Shown here: positions 10,101 to 18,813 of the stretch, one piece after another
How positions within the stretch are numbered: the stretch's first letter is position 1
Layout: the number at the start of each line of letters is the position of its first letter
Program-made: the position numbers and the translations under genes
The notes under the pieces: model-generated
The model's database searches: none
Seen by the model: only the letters and a program-made list of their open reading frames with translations
Told to the model about the DNA's origin: nothing
Source: Myxococcales bacterium
Lineage (GTDB): Bacteria; Myxococcota_A; Polyangia; Haliangiales; Haliangiaceae
Length of the DNA: 64,000 nt
NCBI GenBank assembly: GCA_016706545.1
Contig: JADJJK010000017.1
Span: 62,001-126,000, forward strand
Reading direction: 5' to 3'

Positions 10101-13100
10101 TACGACCTCGGCTATCTGGGGCCCAGCGAGCTGGCGCTGCGGCTGCGGCGCGCGTTCGAGAGCATCGCGCGCCTGGCCCACCACGAAGGGCACCTCTTGA
10201 ACTGGTATGACACCCAGAGCTTGCAGCCGCTCTTGCCGCGCTACGTGTCGACGGTGGACAGCGGCAACTTCGCCGGCTGTCTGGTGGCGCTGCGGCAAGG
10301 CTGTCAGGAGTTGACTCGCGCGCCGGTGGTTCGCGCGGCGTCCTGGGAGGGCCTGCTCGATTCGCTGGAGCTGCTGGCCCAGCCCGTGCGCTCGCTGCCA
10401 GCGGCGGGCGCGCTGCGCGAGGTGATCTCCGGAATGCAGGACTCGGCGCAGCACGCGCGCGAGCACCTGGAGGATAGCCTCCAGGTGCTGCGTCGGCTCA
10501 GCGAGGCGTCCTCGCTGGAGCTGGAGCGCGAGCTGCTCGCGCTCCTCGGAAGCGGGGCGCTGCGCCACGAGGTGGAGCTCTTGCACTCCCTGCGCACGTC
10601 GAGCGCGGCGCTGCACCTGCTGGTGGAGCAGCTGCGTCGTGAGCTCGAAGCGCTGGCGCCGTGGCTCGTGCTCGGCGAGGACGCGACGGCCTGCGGCCTG
10701 GTCCTGCCCACGGGGCTCTGCCTGGACGAGATCCCGGATGCATGTCAGCGCTTGCTCGGCGAGCTCGCGGCGCCCGGGGAGCCCGCGGCGCCCGGGGATC
10801 CTGCCGCGCCCGCACCAGCGCGCCCCGAAGCCTGCGCGGCGTCGGCGCAGCGGCTCACGGAGGCGTTCACCAAGGCCGCCGCCAACGCCACCGCGCTGGT
10901 CGCCGAGCTCGGCGCGCTGGCGGCGCTGGCCGGCGAGGAGGTGCGGGGCATGGACTTCGGGATGCTCTACGACCGAGAGCGCAGGCTGTTTCACATCGGC
11001 CACAACGTCACCAGCGACCAGGTAGATCCGAACCACTACGACCTGCTCGCCTCCGAGGCCAGGCTCACCAGCTTCCTGGCCATCGTCAAGCGCGACGTCC
11101 CGGAGGCGCACTGGGTCGCGCTGGGGCGGCCGCTGACCCCGGTCGGCGGCGCGCCCGCGCTGCTGTCGTGGGGCGGCACGATGTTCGAGTACCTGATGCC
11201 GGAGCTGCTCATGCGCAGCCAGCCCGAGACCTTGCTGGCGCGCACCACCGCGCTGGCGGTGGACGCGCAGATCGCGTACGGGGCGCAGACCAAGGCGCCC
11301 TGGGGCATCTCGGAGTCGGCGTACGCTCGGCTCGACGCGGGCGAGACCTATCAGTATCAGTCGTTCGGGGTCCCCGGGTTAGGGCTGCGGCGCGGGCTGG
11401 AGGAGGATCAGGTGATAAGCCCGTACTCCTGTCTGCTGGCCCTGGCCATCCGGCCACGCGCCGTGCTGGACAACCTGCGCGACCTGGAGGCGCGGGGCAT
11501 GCTGGGGCCGTACGGCTTCTTCGAGGCGCTGGATCTGACGCCGGAGCGACAGACGGGCGAGGGGGAGGGCTCGTCGCGCGGCGTGGTGGTGCGCTCGTAC
11601 ATGGCGCATCACCAGGGCATGATCCTGGTCTCGCTGGGCAACCTGCTCACCGGGCGCAGCATGGTCGACCGCTTCCACGCGGACCCGATGATCGAGGCGG
11701 GAGAGGTGCTGCTCAACGAGCAAGCGCCCGAGGTCGCGCCGAAGGAGTGGCCACGGACGCAGCACGCCAAGATCGAGACCGCCGCCCCGGGCGAAGCGCT
11801 GGCGCCGCTCCCTGCGTCGTGGTCCGCGGCGGCGCTCGGCGGCGCGCAGGCGTTCGCGCTTGGCAACGGCCAGCTCACCAGCCTGGTGACCGGCTCCGGC
11901 GGTGGCGGGCTGCGCTGGCGCGGGCTCGCGCTCACGCGCTATCAGCCAGATGCCACGAGCGACGACGACGGGCTCTGGATCTACCTGCGCGACGAGGACA
12001 GCGGGCAGATCTGGCTCGCCACCTCGCAGCGAGGCCAGACCACCTACTCCATGCACAAGGTCGAGCATCACCTGCGCAGCCAGGGCATCTCGATCCACGT
12101 GGAGGTCGCGGTGGCGGCCTCGGATGACGTCGAGGTGCGGCACGTCACGCTGCACAACGAGACCGCGGCGCGCAGGCGGCTCACGGTGACCAGCGCCGGC
12201 CGGCCGGTGCTGTTCGACGCAGCCGGCGCGTCGTCGCATCCGATGTTCTCCAGCCTGTTCGTGAACAGCGAGTGGGAGCCCGCGCTCGAGGCGCTGGTGT
12301 TCTCGCGCCGCGCCCAGTCCGACAAGGAGGAGCCGGCGGTGCTGGTCCATCGGCTGGTCTGCGAGGGCCCCTCGGTCCTGTTCGCCGGCTACCAGACGGA
12401 GCGCGGCGCGTTCCTGGGCCGCGGCGGCAGCCTGCGCGCGCCCAGGGCGCTGGAGGAGCCAGGCGGGCTGCGCGGTCAGGTCGGCGCGGTGCTCGATCCG
12501 GTGATGTGCCTGATGGCGGAGGTCACGCTCGAGCCCAAGAGCTCGGTGACGCTGGCCTTCGTGACCGCGGTGGCCAGCGAGCGGGCCGCCGCGCTGGCGC
12601 TGGCCCGCAAGTACACGCTGCATGCCGTGCGCTGGGCGTTCGTCGACGCGGAGCAAGCCGGTCCGCGTCGGCTGGCCCGGCTCAGGCTCGATCCCTCGCT
12701 CTTGCCGACGGTGCAGCGCCTGACCACCGTGCTGCTGTTTGGCGATCCCGCGCTGCGCGTCTCGGCGGCGGCGCGGGCCGCGGCGGCGCCGAGGCAGGCT
12801 CGGCTGTGGGGGCGCGGGATCTCCGGCGACGAGCCGATCGTGCTATTGCGCGTGCGCGATCCGCAGGCCGGCGTCTTGCGCGAGGTGCTGGCGGCGCAGC
12901 GCTACCTGCGCTTTTTGGGCGTGTCGTTCGATCTCGTGCTGGTGGATGAGCAGGCCTCGGGCTACGCGGGCGAGGGCGTCAACGCGCTGCGCAGCGCGCT
13001 GGCCGCCAGCGACGCCGAGCAGTGGCGTGATCGCCGGGGTGGCGTGTTCGTGCTGGTCGGGGATCAGGTGCCCCCGGAGGAGCTGGCGCATCTGGAGGCC

Positions 13101-15668
13101 TGCGCGCGCGTCGTCCTGGACTCTGGAGACGGCTCGCTGGCGGCGCGCCTGCACCGCGTGGACGCGCCGCGGTCGAGCTTGCCGTGGTTCACGCCGAGCC
13201 TCGACGCGGAGGACAACTCGCGGCGGGTGCCGCGCCCGGCGCTGGAATTTGACAACGGCACCGGCGGGTTCTCCCAGGACGGGCGCGAGTACATCCTGGA
13301 GGTGCCGCCGGGCACTTTGCCGCCGGCGCCGTGGTGCAACGTGCTGGCCAACGCCGAGTGCGGCGCCATGGTGAGCGAGGCTGGGCTGGGCATGACGTGG
13401 TCGCTCAACAGCGGCGAGAACCGTCTCACGCCCTGGCACAACGACGCGGTGCGTGACCCGCCGTCCGAGGCGCTCTACCTGCGCGACGAGGAGACGGCCA
13501 GCGTGTGGTCGCCGACGCCGCTGCCGGCCGGGCTCTCCGGCCACACCCTGGTCCGGCACGGCGCTGGCTACACGAGCTACGAGCGCGAGAGCCACGGCCT
13601 GTGGCAGGAGCTCACCGTGTTCGTGCCGCCGGCGGCCGGGCTCAAGGTGGTGCGGCTGCGGCTACGCAACCTGCTGCCACGTCACCGTCGCCTGACCGCC
13701 ACCTACTACGCGGAGTGGGTGCTGGGGCGGCAGCTCTCCATGGCGCGACCGCCGCTGGAGACGGAGCTGGTGCATGAGCAGGCTTGCGCGCTGGCCACCA
13801 GCACCTGGAGCGCGGACTTCGGTGGGCGGGTGGCGTTTCTGGCGGCGCGGCACCCGGTCCACGGCTTCACCGCGGACCGCGCCGAGTTCCTCGGCGGGGG
13901 ATCGCTCGCGCAGCCCGAGGCGCTGGCGCGCTGGGGGCTCTCTGGCAGCACGGAGCCAAGCGGCGCACCGTGCGCCGCGCTGCAGGTCCACCTGGAGCTG
14001 TCTCCGCAGGAGGAGCGGGAGACGCACTTCGTGCTCGGGCAGGCCGCCAGCCGCGACGCCGCGCTGGCGCTGGCTTCGCGCTTTCGCGAGCCGGAGGTGG
14101 TATCGGCGGCGTGGCGAGAGCTGGCGGACTTCTGGGATGAGCGCCTTGGCGTCTTCCAGGTGAAGACGCCAGAGCCCGCCATGGATCTGATGCTCAACCG
14201 CTGGTTGCTCTACCAGACGCTGTCGGCGCGCGTGCTGGCGCGCACCGGCTTCTATCAATCGAGCGGGGCCTTTGGTTATCGCGATCAGCTCCAGGACATC
14301 CTGGCGCTGCTCGCGGTGGCGCCGCAGCAGGCGCGGGCGCACCTGCTGGAGGCGGCGCGGCACCAGTTCGTCGAGGGGGACGTGCTGCACTGGTGGCACC
14401 CGCCGTCCGGACGTGGCGTGCGCACGCGCTGCTCGGACGATCTGGCGTGGCTGCCGTACGTGACGGCGGAGTACGTCGCGGCCACCGGGGACGCGGCGAT
14501 CCTCGACGAGTCGGTGCCGTTCCTGGAGGGCGAGGCGCTGCGCGCTGACGAGGCGGAGCGCTATGCGGAGTTTCAGCCCGGGCAGCGCGTGGGCTCGCTC
14601 TTTGAGCACTGCCGCTTGGCGGTGGAGCGCGCGTTGACAGAAGGTAGCCACGGCTTGCCGCTGATGGGCACCGGCGACTGGAACGACGGCATGAGCCGCG
14701 TCGGCGCCCAAGGCCGAGGCGAGAGCGTGTGGCTGGGCTGGTTTCTGTGCGCGGTCATGGAGCGGCTGGCCGCGCTGACCGCGCGGCGCGGGGCGCTGCC
14801 CGAGGCCACGTCCTGGCGCAGCCGGGCCCAGGCGCTGCGCGCGCGTGTCGAGGCCGCGGCGTGGGACGGCGCCTGGTACCTGCGCGCCTTTCATGACGAC
14901 GGATCGCGGGTGGGCTCCGCGGCCTCGCGCGAGTGCAGCATCGACTCGATCGCGCAGTCGTGGGCGGTCTTGTCACGCCGCCCAGGAGAGGAGGCCTCCG
15001 AGCGAGATCGCGCCGCGGTGCGCGCGGCGGACTCTCGGCTGGTGCGCGCGGCCGAGCGGCTGGTCCTGCTGTTCTGGCCACCGTTTGATCACACGCTGCA
15101 TGACCCGGGCTATGTCAGGGCGTATCCCCCGGGCGTGCGTGAGAACGGCGGTCAGTACACCCACGCCGCCGTCTGGCTTGGGCTGGCGCACGCGCGCATG
15201 GGCGACGGCGGCGGCGCCGAGCGCATCTTCGCGCTGCTAAACCCGGTGCTGCGCAGCTCCACCGCGGCCACCGCCGAGCGCTATCGGGTGGAGCCCTACG
15301 TGCTCGCGGCGGACATCTACGGCTGCGCGCCCTGGGTCGGCCGCGGCGGCTGGACCTGGTACACCGGCGCCGCCGCGTGGCTGTGGCGGCTCGGCGTCGA
15401 GGGCATCCTGGGGCTGCGGCACGTGGACGGCCACCTGCACGTGGCCCCCTGCCTGCCCGCGCGCTGGCCTGGCTTCGAGGCCTGGGTCCGCCTGGGCCTG
15501 GCCCGCGTCCACGTTGTCGTCAGCCGCGGCGCGCTGCCGGCGGGCGGCGCGCCGATGACGCTCGACGGTGCGCCGATCGATCCGGCGCAGCTCCGCGTCG
15601 ACCGCGCGGTGGCCGCGAGCTACGAGCTGCGGCTCCTCTTGCCGCTGGCCAGCCCGCTGACCGAGTGA
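7197..15668 (+). CDS. Cyclic beta-1,2-glucan synthase-like protein (GT84-GH94)
   Basis: A 2823-residue membrane protein with the layout and size of NdvB/Cgs cyclic beta-1,2-glucan synthases, which build osmoregulated glucans from UDP-glucose at the inner membrane. In order: a soluble N-terminal region; membrane segments at about residues 330-395; a GT84 glycosyltransferase with the acidic DADTELP motif (Asp553, Asp555) and a HRWVRGDWQ motif near 697; further membrane segments at about 745-900; a long middle region; and a C-terminal GH94 phosphorylase-like part. That part has GYRDQLQD, WWHPPSGRGVRTRCSDDLAW and GTGDWNDGM, where Asp near 2494 is the expected general acid, then GGWTWYTGAA. A Pro/Ala repeat linker lies at 10770-10830. 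Start 7197 is fixed by the TGATG overlap with the Usp gene. The stop codon lies inside the first unit of a 14-bp tandem array. The product could also be a linear beta-1,2-glucan. Confidence 0.88.
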   Translation: MVAAVHDGRGTRTETGTSHRADAAARALAETQRSLRRDARLLTRFFEAPPVSRALGHARAQLVASTSSDARLRKAAEWFLDNYYLIRRVARQVEAELPRGFVRHLPQLADGPDRGTARVEALARALVAGSDLTLGFSELRRFLDAYQEVSPLTIAELWALPTMLRAATLGHLLSFLDALGVPFDERDRRAFPPKVTQRSAGSPPAFDAGVGVERAVHALRALDTMDWKEFFEQSNRVEAILRTDPAQLYSRMEFATCDRYRKVVEVLAWATGASEQDVASAAISLAAQGGADPRRGHVGYYLVDQGRAALEAQVGYRPVGMERVRRLVQRWPTAAYLLPLAVLTALALAALGAVLAEASSLGAAVIALLLAVAAVPVSAVVVAALQLGYAHLLPPRLLPKLDFEGGLPDGLATLVVMPTLLGRAEDVMTMLRNVELHYFSNPDPALQFALLTDHLDARDDEPESSKQALLDAACAGVVALNLKHGVSGQGPFHLLHRAARWNPAEERFMGWERKRGKLEELNRLLRGDLGTSYCRHVGDPRGLRDVRFVITLDADTELPLEGAHRLIGALAHPLNRAVFDERGRVIAGYTIIQPRVETAPSSLRQTLLSRAFAGDIGFDIYAHACSELYQDLFGAGIYVGKGIYDVDAFMRSTEGRAPENALVSHDLFEGIHGRAALATDIVLYESYPSSYLVYAARMHRWVRGDWQLVPWLRSKVASAAGAAPRHSLALIDRWKIADNLRRSLTTPMLLLLLVLGWSWLPTMAVGFTAAVVALGLAPALPAYFGGRRRRRAALVRAAVGLGLWAYEAVVVVDAIVRVATRKAVTKKRLLQWTSAAHSTFAARSAGAAFWRAMVASPAVAVLLGAALAWQRPGALWAAAPLLAAWALAPELARRISAVPRALEASFSGDERRRLRLLARRTWRFFEAFVGPRDQWLPIDNYQEAPHQQTAHRTSPTNIGLSMLATLSAYDLGYLGPSELALRLRRAFESIARLAHHEGHLLNWYDTQSLQPLLPRYVSTVDSGNFAGCLVALRQGCQELTRAPVVRAASWEGLLDSLELLAQPVRSLPAAGALREVISGMQDSAQHAREHLEDSLQVLRRLSEASSLELERELLALLGSGALRHEVELLHSLRTSSAALHLLVEQLRRELEALAPWLVLGEDATACGLVLPTGLCLDEIPDACQRLLGELAAPGEPAAPGDPAAPAPARPEACAASAQRLTEAFTKAAANATALVAELGALAALAGEEVRGMDFGMLYDRERRLFHIGHNVTSDQVDPNHYDLLASEARLTSFLAIVKRDVPEAHWVALGRPLTPVGGAPALLSWGGTMFEYLMPELLMRSQPETLLARTTALAVDAQIAYGAQTKAPWGISESAYARLDAGETYQYQSFGVPGLGLRRGLEEDQVISPYSCLLALAIRPRAVLDNLRDLEARGMLGPYGFFEALDLTPERQTGEGEGSSRGVVVRSYMAHHQGMILVSLGNLLTGRSMVDRFHADPMIEAGEVLLNEQAPEVAPKEWPRTQHAKIETAAPGEALAPLPASWSAAALGGAQAFALGNGQLTSLVTGSGGGGLRWRGLALTRYQPDATSDDDGLWIYLRDEDSGQIWLATSQRGQTTYSMHKVEHHLRSQGISIHVEVAVAASDDVEVRHVTLHNETAARRRLTVTSAGRPVLFDAAGASSHPMFSSLFVNSEWEPALEALVFSRRAQSDKEEPAVLVHRLVCEGPSVLFAGYQTERGAFLGRGGSLRAPRALEEPGGLRGQVGAVLDPVMCLMAEVTLEPKSSVTLAFVTAVASERAAALALARKYTLHAVRWAFVDAEQAGPRRLARLRLDPSLLPTVQRLTTVLLFGDPALRVSAAARAAAAPRQARLWGRGISGDEPIVLLRVRDPQAGVLREVLAAQRYLRFLGVSFDLVLVDEQASGYAGEGVNALRSALAASDAEQWRDRRGGVFVLVGDQVPPEELAHLEACARVVLDSGDGSLAARLHRVDAPRSSLPWFTPSLDAEDNSRRVPRPALEFDNGTGGFSQDGREYILEVPPGTLPPAPWCNVLANAECGAMVSEAGLGMTWSLNSGENRLTPWHNDAVRDPPSEALYLRDEETASVWSPTPLPAGLSGHTLVRHGAGYTSYERESHGLWQELTVFVPPAAGLKVVRLRLRNLLPRHRRLTATYYAEWVLGRQLSMARPPLETELVHEQACALATSTWSADFGGRVAFLAARHPVHGFTADRAEFLGGGSLAQPEALARWGLSGSTEPSGAPCAALQVHLELSPQEERETHFVLGQAASRDAALALASRFREPEVVSAAWRELADFWDERLGVFQVKTPEPAMDLMLNRWLLYQTLSARVLARTGFYQSSGAFGYRDQLQDILALLAVAPQQARAHLLEAARHQFVEGDVLHWWHPPSGRGVRTRCSDDLAWLPYVTAEYVAATGDAAILDESVPFLEGEALRADEAERYAEFQPGQRVGSLFEHCRLAVERALTEGSHGLPLMGTGDWNDGMSRVGAQGRGESVWLGWFLCAVMERLAALTARRGALPEATSWRSRAQALRARVEAAAWDGAWYLRAFHDDGSRVGSAASRECSIDSIAQSWAVLSRRPGEEASERDRAAVRAADSRLVRAAERLVLLFWPPFDHTLHDPGYVRAYPPGVRENGGQYTHAAVWLGLAHARMGDGGGAERIFALLNPVLRSSTAATAERYRVEPYVLAADIYGCAPWVGRGGWTWYTGAAAWLWRLGVEGILGLRHVDGHLHVAPCLPARWPGFEAWVRLGLARVHVVVSRGALPAGGAPMTLDGAPIDPAQLRVDRAVAASYELRLLLPLASPLTE

Positions 15669-15794
15669 CGCTGACCGAGTGACGCTGACCGAGCGGCGCT
15701 GACCGAGTGACGCTGACCGAGCGGCGCTGACCGAGTGACGCTGACCGAGCGGCGCTGACCGAGTGACGCTGACCGAGTGACGCTGACCAAGCGG
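15655..15794. repeat. 14-bp tandem array, 10 units
   Basis: Ten consecutive 14-base units. Six read CGCTGACCGAGTGA and three CGCTGACCGAGCGG, mostly alternating; the last unit (15781-15794) has one A for G change. Unit 1 contains the TGA stop of the glucan synthase gene. Because 14 is not a multiple of three, gain or loss of units does not extend the protein beyond unit 1. No spacer-like variable sequence is present, so this is not a CRISPR. Confidence 0.95.
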
Positions 15795-15864
15795 CCGTAG
15801 CGCTAGTGGGATCCCAGGTCAGGCTCACTGTCAGATCGCCTCAGCCAGGCCCTCGAGATGGGCT

Positions 15865-16584
15865 TCATAGCAGGGCTCGTTGCTGCATGGTGGCTATCGG
15901 CAGTGGTGCGGGTGCTGGCGCCGCTGCTTTGATGGTGTCGACTAGCTTCATTGTGGAGGTGAACAGGACGCGAGTCACCCAGGCATTCCACACGGCGCTG
16001 CTCTCGTCGGGAATCGGGATGGCGATGGGTGAGCTCTCGACCCAGCGGACGTGGAAGAGCTTGTTGTCTATCGCGACATCTATCACCACCACGAGCGGAG
16101 AAAAGCTGGCCTTGACCTCGTGAGCAAAATAGCTTCCTTTGAGATCTTCTGTGCCACAGCCGTGTACGGAGGTGTCATTCAGTGCGGCGCTGATCAAGGC
16201 AGACAGAAGAGAGGTGGACTGTTGCAACGCTAGCTGGCTGCGCATCTCGAGCGCGCGATTGAAGTGGACTGTGTAGTTCTTCAGGGTCAGAGTCTTGCCC
16301 GCGAGCTCTGCTCCGAGGGCGTTGTCGAGATCACTGCGTAGCAGCGCCACCCGGTTGGGAGTGAACTTGTCGTCCCCCATCCTGTACACCCCCCATGAGC
16401 AGTTCGTGGACATGATCGCCTCGCGCCCAGACTCTCGCTGCTCTGGAGGTCGCGCGTCTCTCCAGAGGAAGCGTGAGGTTTCGCCCGGCGGCTCGCGCCG
16501 TAGCCTCACAGAGTGAATGTTACAGCCACTCATTGCGCTGATCACCAAGACGGAAAGGACAAGCAGACGAAATGACCGAGACAT
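15865..16584 (-). CDS. Predicted lipoprotein of unknown function
   Basis: A 239-residue protein with a clear lipoprotein signal (hydrophobic LLVLSVLVISAMSGC, lipid Cys at residue 21). ATG 16584 is preferred over GTG 16590 because a GGGGG run lies at a proper distance before the ATG and would abut the GTG. The mature part has two short Cys-containing stretches (NCSWGVYRMG, VHGCGTEDL) and a late hydrophobic strand (FSPLVVVIDVAI), and looks like a mixed alpha/beta extracytoplasmic domain. I do not recognise a family. Codon use is clearly less G/C-biased than in the glucan synthase gene next door, which fits recent acquisition. It is read convergently with the glucan synthase gene, and the tandem array lies between them. 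Confidence 0.75.
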   Translation of the reverse strand: MSRSFRLLVLSVLVISAMSGCNIHSVRLRREPPGETSRFLWRDARPPEQRESGREAIMSTNCSWGVYRMGDDKFTPNRVALLRSDLDNALGAELAGKTLTLKNYTVHFNRALEMRSQLALQQSTSLLSALISAALNDTSVHGCGTEDLKGSYFAHEVKASFSPLVVVIDVAIDNKLFHVRWVESSPIAIPIPDESSAVWNAWVTRVLFTSTMKLVDTIKAAAPAPAPLPIATMQQRALL

Positions 16585-16622
16585 ATACACCCCCTTTGGC
16601 GCTCCCCGCGCTCAGTTTTTCT

Positions 16623-16652
16623 ACCTTACGAATGCGTGGATGGACGTGTCAA
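16623..16652 (-). promoter_or_regulatory. Candidate sigma-70-type promoter for the lipoprotein gene
   Basis: On the minus strand a perfect -35 box TTGACA (16652-16647) is followed after 18 bases by TAAGGT (16628-16623), which keeps the T, A and final T of the -10 consensus. Transcription would begin near 16616, about 30 bases before the ATG at 16584. Confidence 0.4.
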
Positions 16653-16738
16653 CACTGGGTCGACGAGATGGTCGACGAGATCGCGCACGATCCGGATAGG
16701 TGAGCCTGTCATGTCAAGTCTTCGGCGGTGTGCGCCGG

Positions 16739-16775
16739 GCGCGCAGCCTGGGATACACGCCCTGGGAGAACGCAG
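16739..16775. repeat. Dispersed 37-bp palindromic repeat, copy 2
   Basis: Matches copy 1 at 5956-5992 at 34 of 37 positions in the same orientation, again in intergenic DNA. The inverted-repeat core here reads CCTGGG...CCCTGG. It lies about 650 bases upstream of the Y1-type transposase gene. Confidence 0.65.
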
Positions 16776-17423
16776 TCTGGTGCTCCTACAGTCGTCGCAC
16801 GACCAGCGCTGGCCACGAGGCGCGAGCCTGGCCCACGCGCCGGACACTCGAGCGAGGAGAGGCTCATGGCAAAGATGAGACTCCGCTCACGGGCGGGAGC
16901 TTGGCTAGCTTCTGCACAGGCGAGCCGAAAGGCTGTAGGTGGTGAGGCGGTAGGTCGCCAACCTACCGCCAACGGCTTGAGCGACGTCCGCCGTCGCCGA
17001 CTCGTGGGACAATGCCGCGCACTGGCCTAGCTTGGGGGGCGCAGCATGTGCTGCCGGTGTGTCAGAAGAGCCCTGATGGCTCGTCGCTACTTGGTGAGGG
17101 AGGCTGCAGGGAGTTCGCTGGCTGGGCGCCCGACGCCCCGAGCGTGTCGTTAACAGAGGCGCATGGGAGCCCGGGTGGCGATCGCCGAGACAGCAAGGTA
17201 GGTGCCCGGGGATGCGAAGCTACCGCGAGCGTCGGCGAGCGCCCGGTGTCCGGACGTTCGCGCCCTGGTGGAGGGGTCGATCACGATGCTGCGGCGTCTT
17301 GATTCGTCACTCCAGTGTCCGGCGCGTCCGGCGCGCGTGTCCGGATCTCGGACGGAGCGAGAGAGGTGGTCGTGGATCTTCGAGGGGTTGCGGCGGGCTC
17401 GGTTCTTGCGAGCGGTTGTGTGC

Positions 17424-18311
17424 ATGACCGCTGCTCGCCAGATCCTTCCAGGCCGCGTCCACATGATCACCCGGAGGTGTACCGGGCGCATGCACTTGCT
17501 GCGCCCTGACGCCGCGACCACGCAGACCTTCCTCTACTGCCTGGCGCACGCCGCGGAGCAGACCGGGGTGACGGTGCTGTTCTCGGTGGCCATGAGCAAT
17601 CACCACCACACCATTATCTATGATCCCGAGGATTCCCTGTCCGAGTTCATGCGCTATCTGCACGGCCTGGTCGCGCGCGCGATGAACTGGCTGCGCGGCC
17701 GCGAGGAGATCTTCTGGGAGAAGGTGCAACCGAACGCCACGCACCTCGTCGACCTCGCGGACGTGCTGGCCAGGATGGCCTACGCGGCGGTGAACCCGGT
17801 GAAGGCGCAGCTGGTGGAGCACGCGGAGCACTGGCCCGGGGTCAACACCACGGACGCGTTCCTGCGCGGGACCTCGCTCACCGTGCAGCGCCCCGCGCAC
17901 TTCTTCCGCGACGACGGTGATATGCCCGAGCATCTCACGCTCACGCTAGGCTGGCCCGAGCACCTGGGTCCTGTGCAGGAGGCCCGGCAAGCGGTGCGCG
18001 GGCTCATCGCTGACCTCGAGGCGCGGGCCCGGCAGGACCGGGTCAGCCAGGGCCGCCGCGTGCTGGGCGCTGACGCCGCGCGCAGGGTGGACTTCAACTC
18101 GAGGCCGAGCACCCGCGAGCCGCGCCGACGCCTGCGGCCCACCATCGCCGCCGGCGACAGCGCCGCGCGCATCGCCGCGATCCTGAGCTATCGCGCCTTC
18201 CGCGAGGCCTACCGCGCCGCCCGCGAGCGCCTGATCAAGGGCCTGTCCGCCTTGTTCCCGCCCGGCACGTACTGGCTGCGCCGCAACGCTGGCGTGGCCG
18301 TGCTGGAGTAG
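17424..18311 (+). CDS. REP-associated-type Y1 transposase
   Basis: A 295-residue protein of the Y1 (IS200/IS605-like HUH) transposase superfamily, nearest in layout to the REP-associated tyrosine transposases (RAYTs). It opens with RQILPGRVHMITRRC, the usual first strand, and has the metal-binding His cluster SNHHHTIIYD at about residues 56-65, then the helical YLHGLVARAMNW segment that precedes or carries the catalytic region. The region after about residue 190 is Arg-rich and more variable. These proteins act on single-stranded DNA hairpins and are thought to move REP sequences. They are usually domesticated single genes without insertion-sequence ends, and I see no IS ends here. The ATG at 17424 starts the conserved part; the frame is open further upstream but that stretch looks non-coding. 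Two copies of TGGAGTAGGGCT follow the stop. Confidence 0.8.
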   Translation: MTAARQILPGRVHMITRRCTGRMHLLRPDAATTQTFLYCLAHAAEQTGVTVLFSVAMSNHHHTIIYDPEDSLSEFMRYLHGLVARAMNWLRGREEIFWEKVQPNATHLVDLADVLARMAYAAVNPVKAQLVEHAEHWPGVNTTDAFLRGTSLTVQRPAHFFRDDGDMPEHLTLTLGWPEHLGPVQEARQAVRGLIADLEARARQDRVSQGRRVLGADAARRVDFNSRPSTREPRRRLRPTIAAGDSAARIAAILSYRAFREAYRAARERLIKGLSALFPPGTYWLRRNAGVAVLE

Positions 18312-18570
18312 GGCTACTGTGGAGTAGGGCTGCCGCGCACCCGCGCGCCCGCCGCTCGCGGCCAGCTCATCTCCTGACAACCGGCGTTGGCTCGCTGTTG
18401 CCGCCTTCCGGCGTCGTCGCGGCGTGGGCCACTGCAGCCACAAGCCCCCCGCGAGCCTCGTTTGCGCTGCGCTGACCATCCGCAGGACCGGATCGGTGCG
18501 CACCGCCGTTGACTCGGGGCGCTCGCCTTGCAGTCAGTCTGTACGCCAGCGCCCGGCCTCGCCCGCCCCA
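18312..18570. other. Non-coding stretch after the transposase
   Basis: Starts with a duplicated TGGAGTAGGGCT motif around the stop codon. No gene is supported. Together with the repeat cluster that follows, it makes a gene-free gap of about 500 bases. Confidence 0.5.
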
Positions 18571-18720
18571 GGAAAACTAACGTCGGACGGGTCCCCGCCC
18601 CGGAAAACTAACGTCGGACGGGTCCCAAAACGTCGGACGGGTTCCCCGGGTTCCCCGGACGGGTTCCCCGGGACGGGTTTCCGCCAACGTCGGACGGGTC
18701 CCCCGGGACGGGTTTCCGGC
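18571..18720. repeat. Degenerate repeat cluster around ACGTCGGACGGGT
   Basis: The motif ACGTCGGACGGGT occurs four times within 150 bases, twice preceded by GGAAAACTA. Shorter GACGGGTTTCC and GGGTTCCCC derivatives lie between the full copies. The unit is irregular in length (about 17-34 bases), so this is a decayed or nested repeat rather than a clean array. Confidence 0.7.
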
Positions 18721-18813
18721 CACAGCACCATCACACAACGGGCTCGCGCTTGGCAGCGCCGAAGGCGGCTCGGAGCCGCTGGGCGGGCAAGGATGTGGTA
18801 GGGTCCGCCCCCC

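Larger units (their letters stand above)
16585..17423. other. Gene-poor region before the transposase
   Basis: About 840 bases with no credible gene: the open frames lack the codon bias of real genes here. It holds the candidate promoter at its left end, a 12-bp direct repeat GGTCGACGAGAT in tandem (16658-16681), copy 2 of the dispersed palindrome (16739-16775), and a perfect 10-bp hairpin GGCGGTAGGT/ACCTACCGCC with a 5-base loop (16946-16970). Towards 17250-17350 there are several TCCGG-containing motifs. This density of repeats next to a Y1 transposase is typical of REP-type elements. Confidence 0.5.

Noticed and set aside
8781..11111. Long minus-strand frames inside the glucan synthase gene
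   Set aside because: Gln/Arg-rich shadow translations; the plus strand has GT84 and GH94 active-site motifs across the same bases.
15655..15794. Possible CRISPR array
   Set aside because: Units are contiguous with no spacers, and the unit is only 14 bases.
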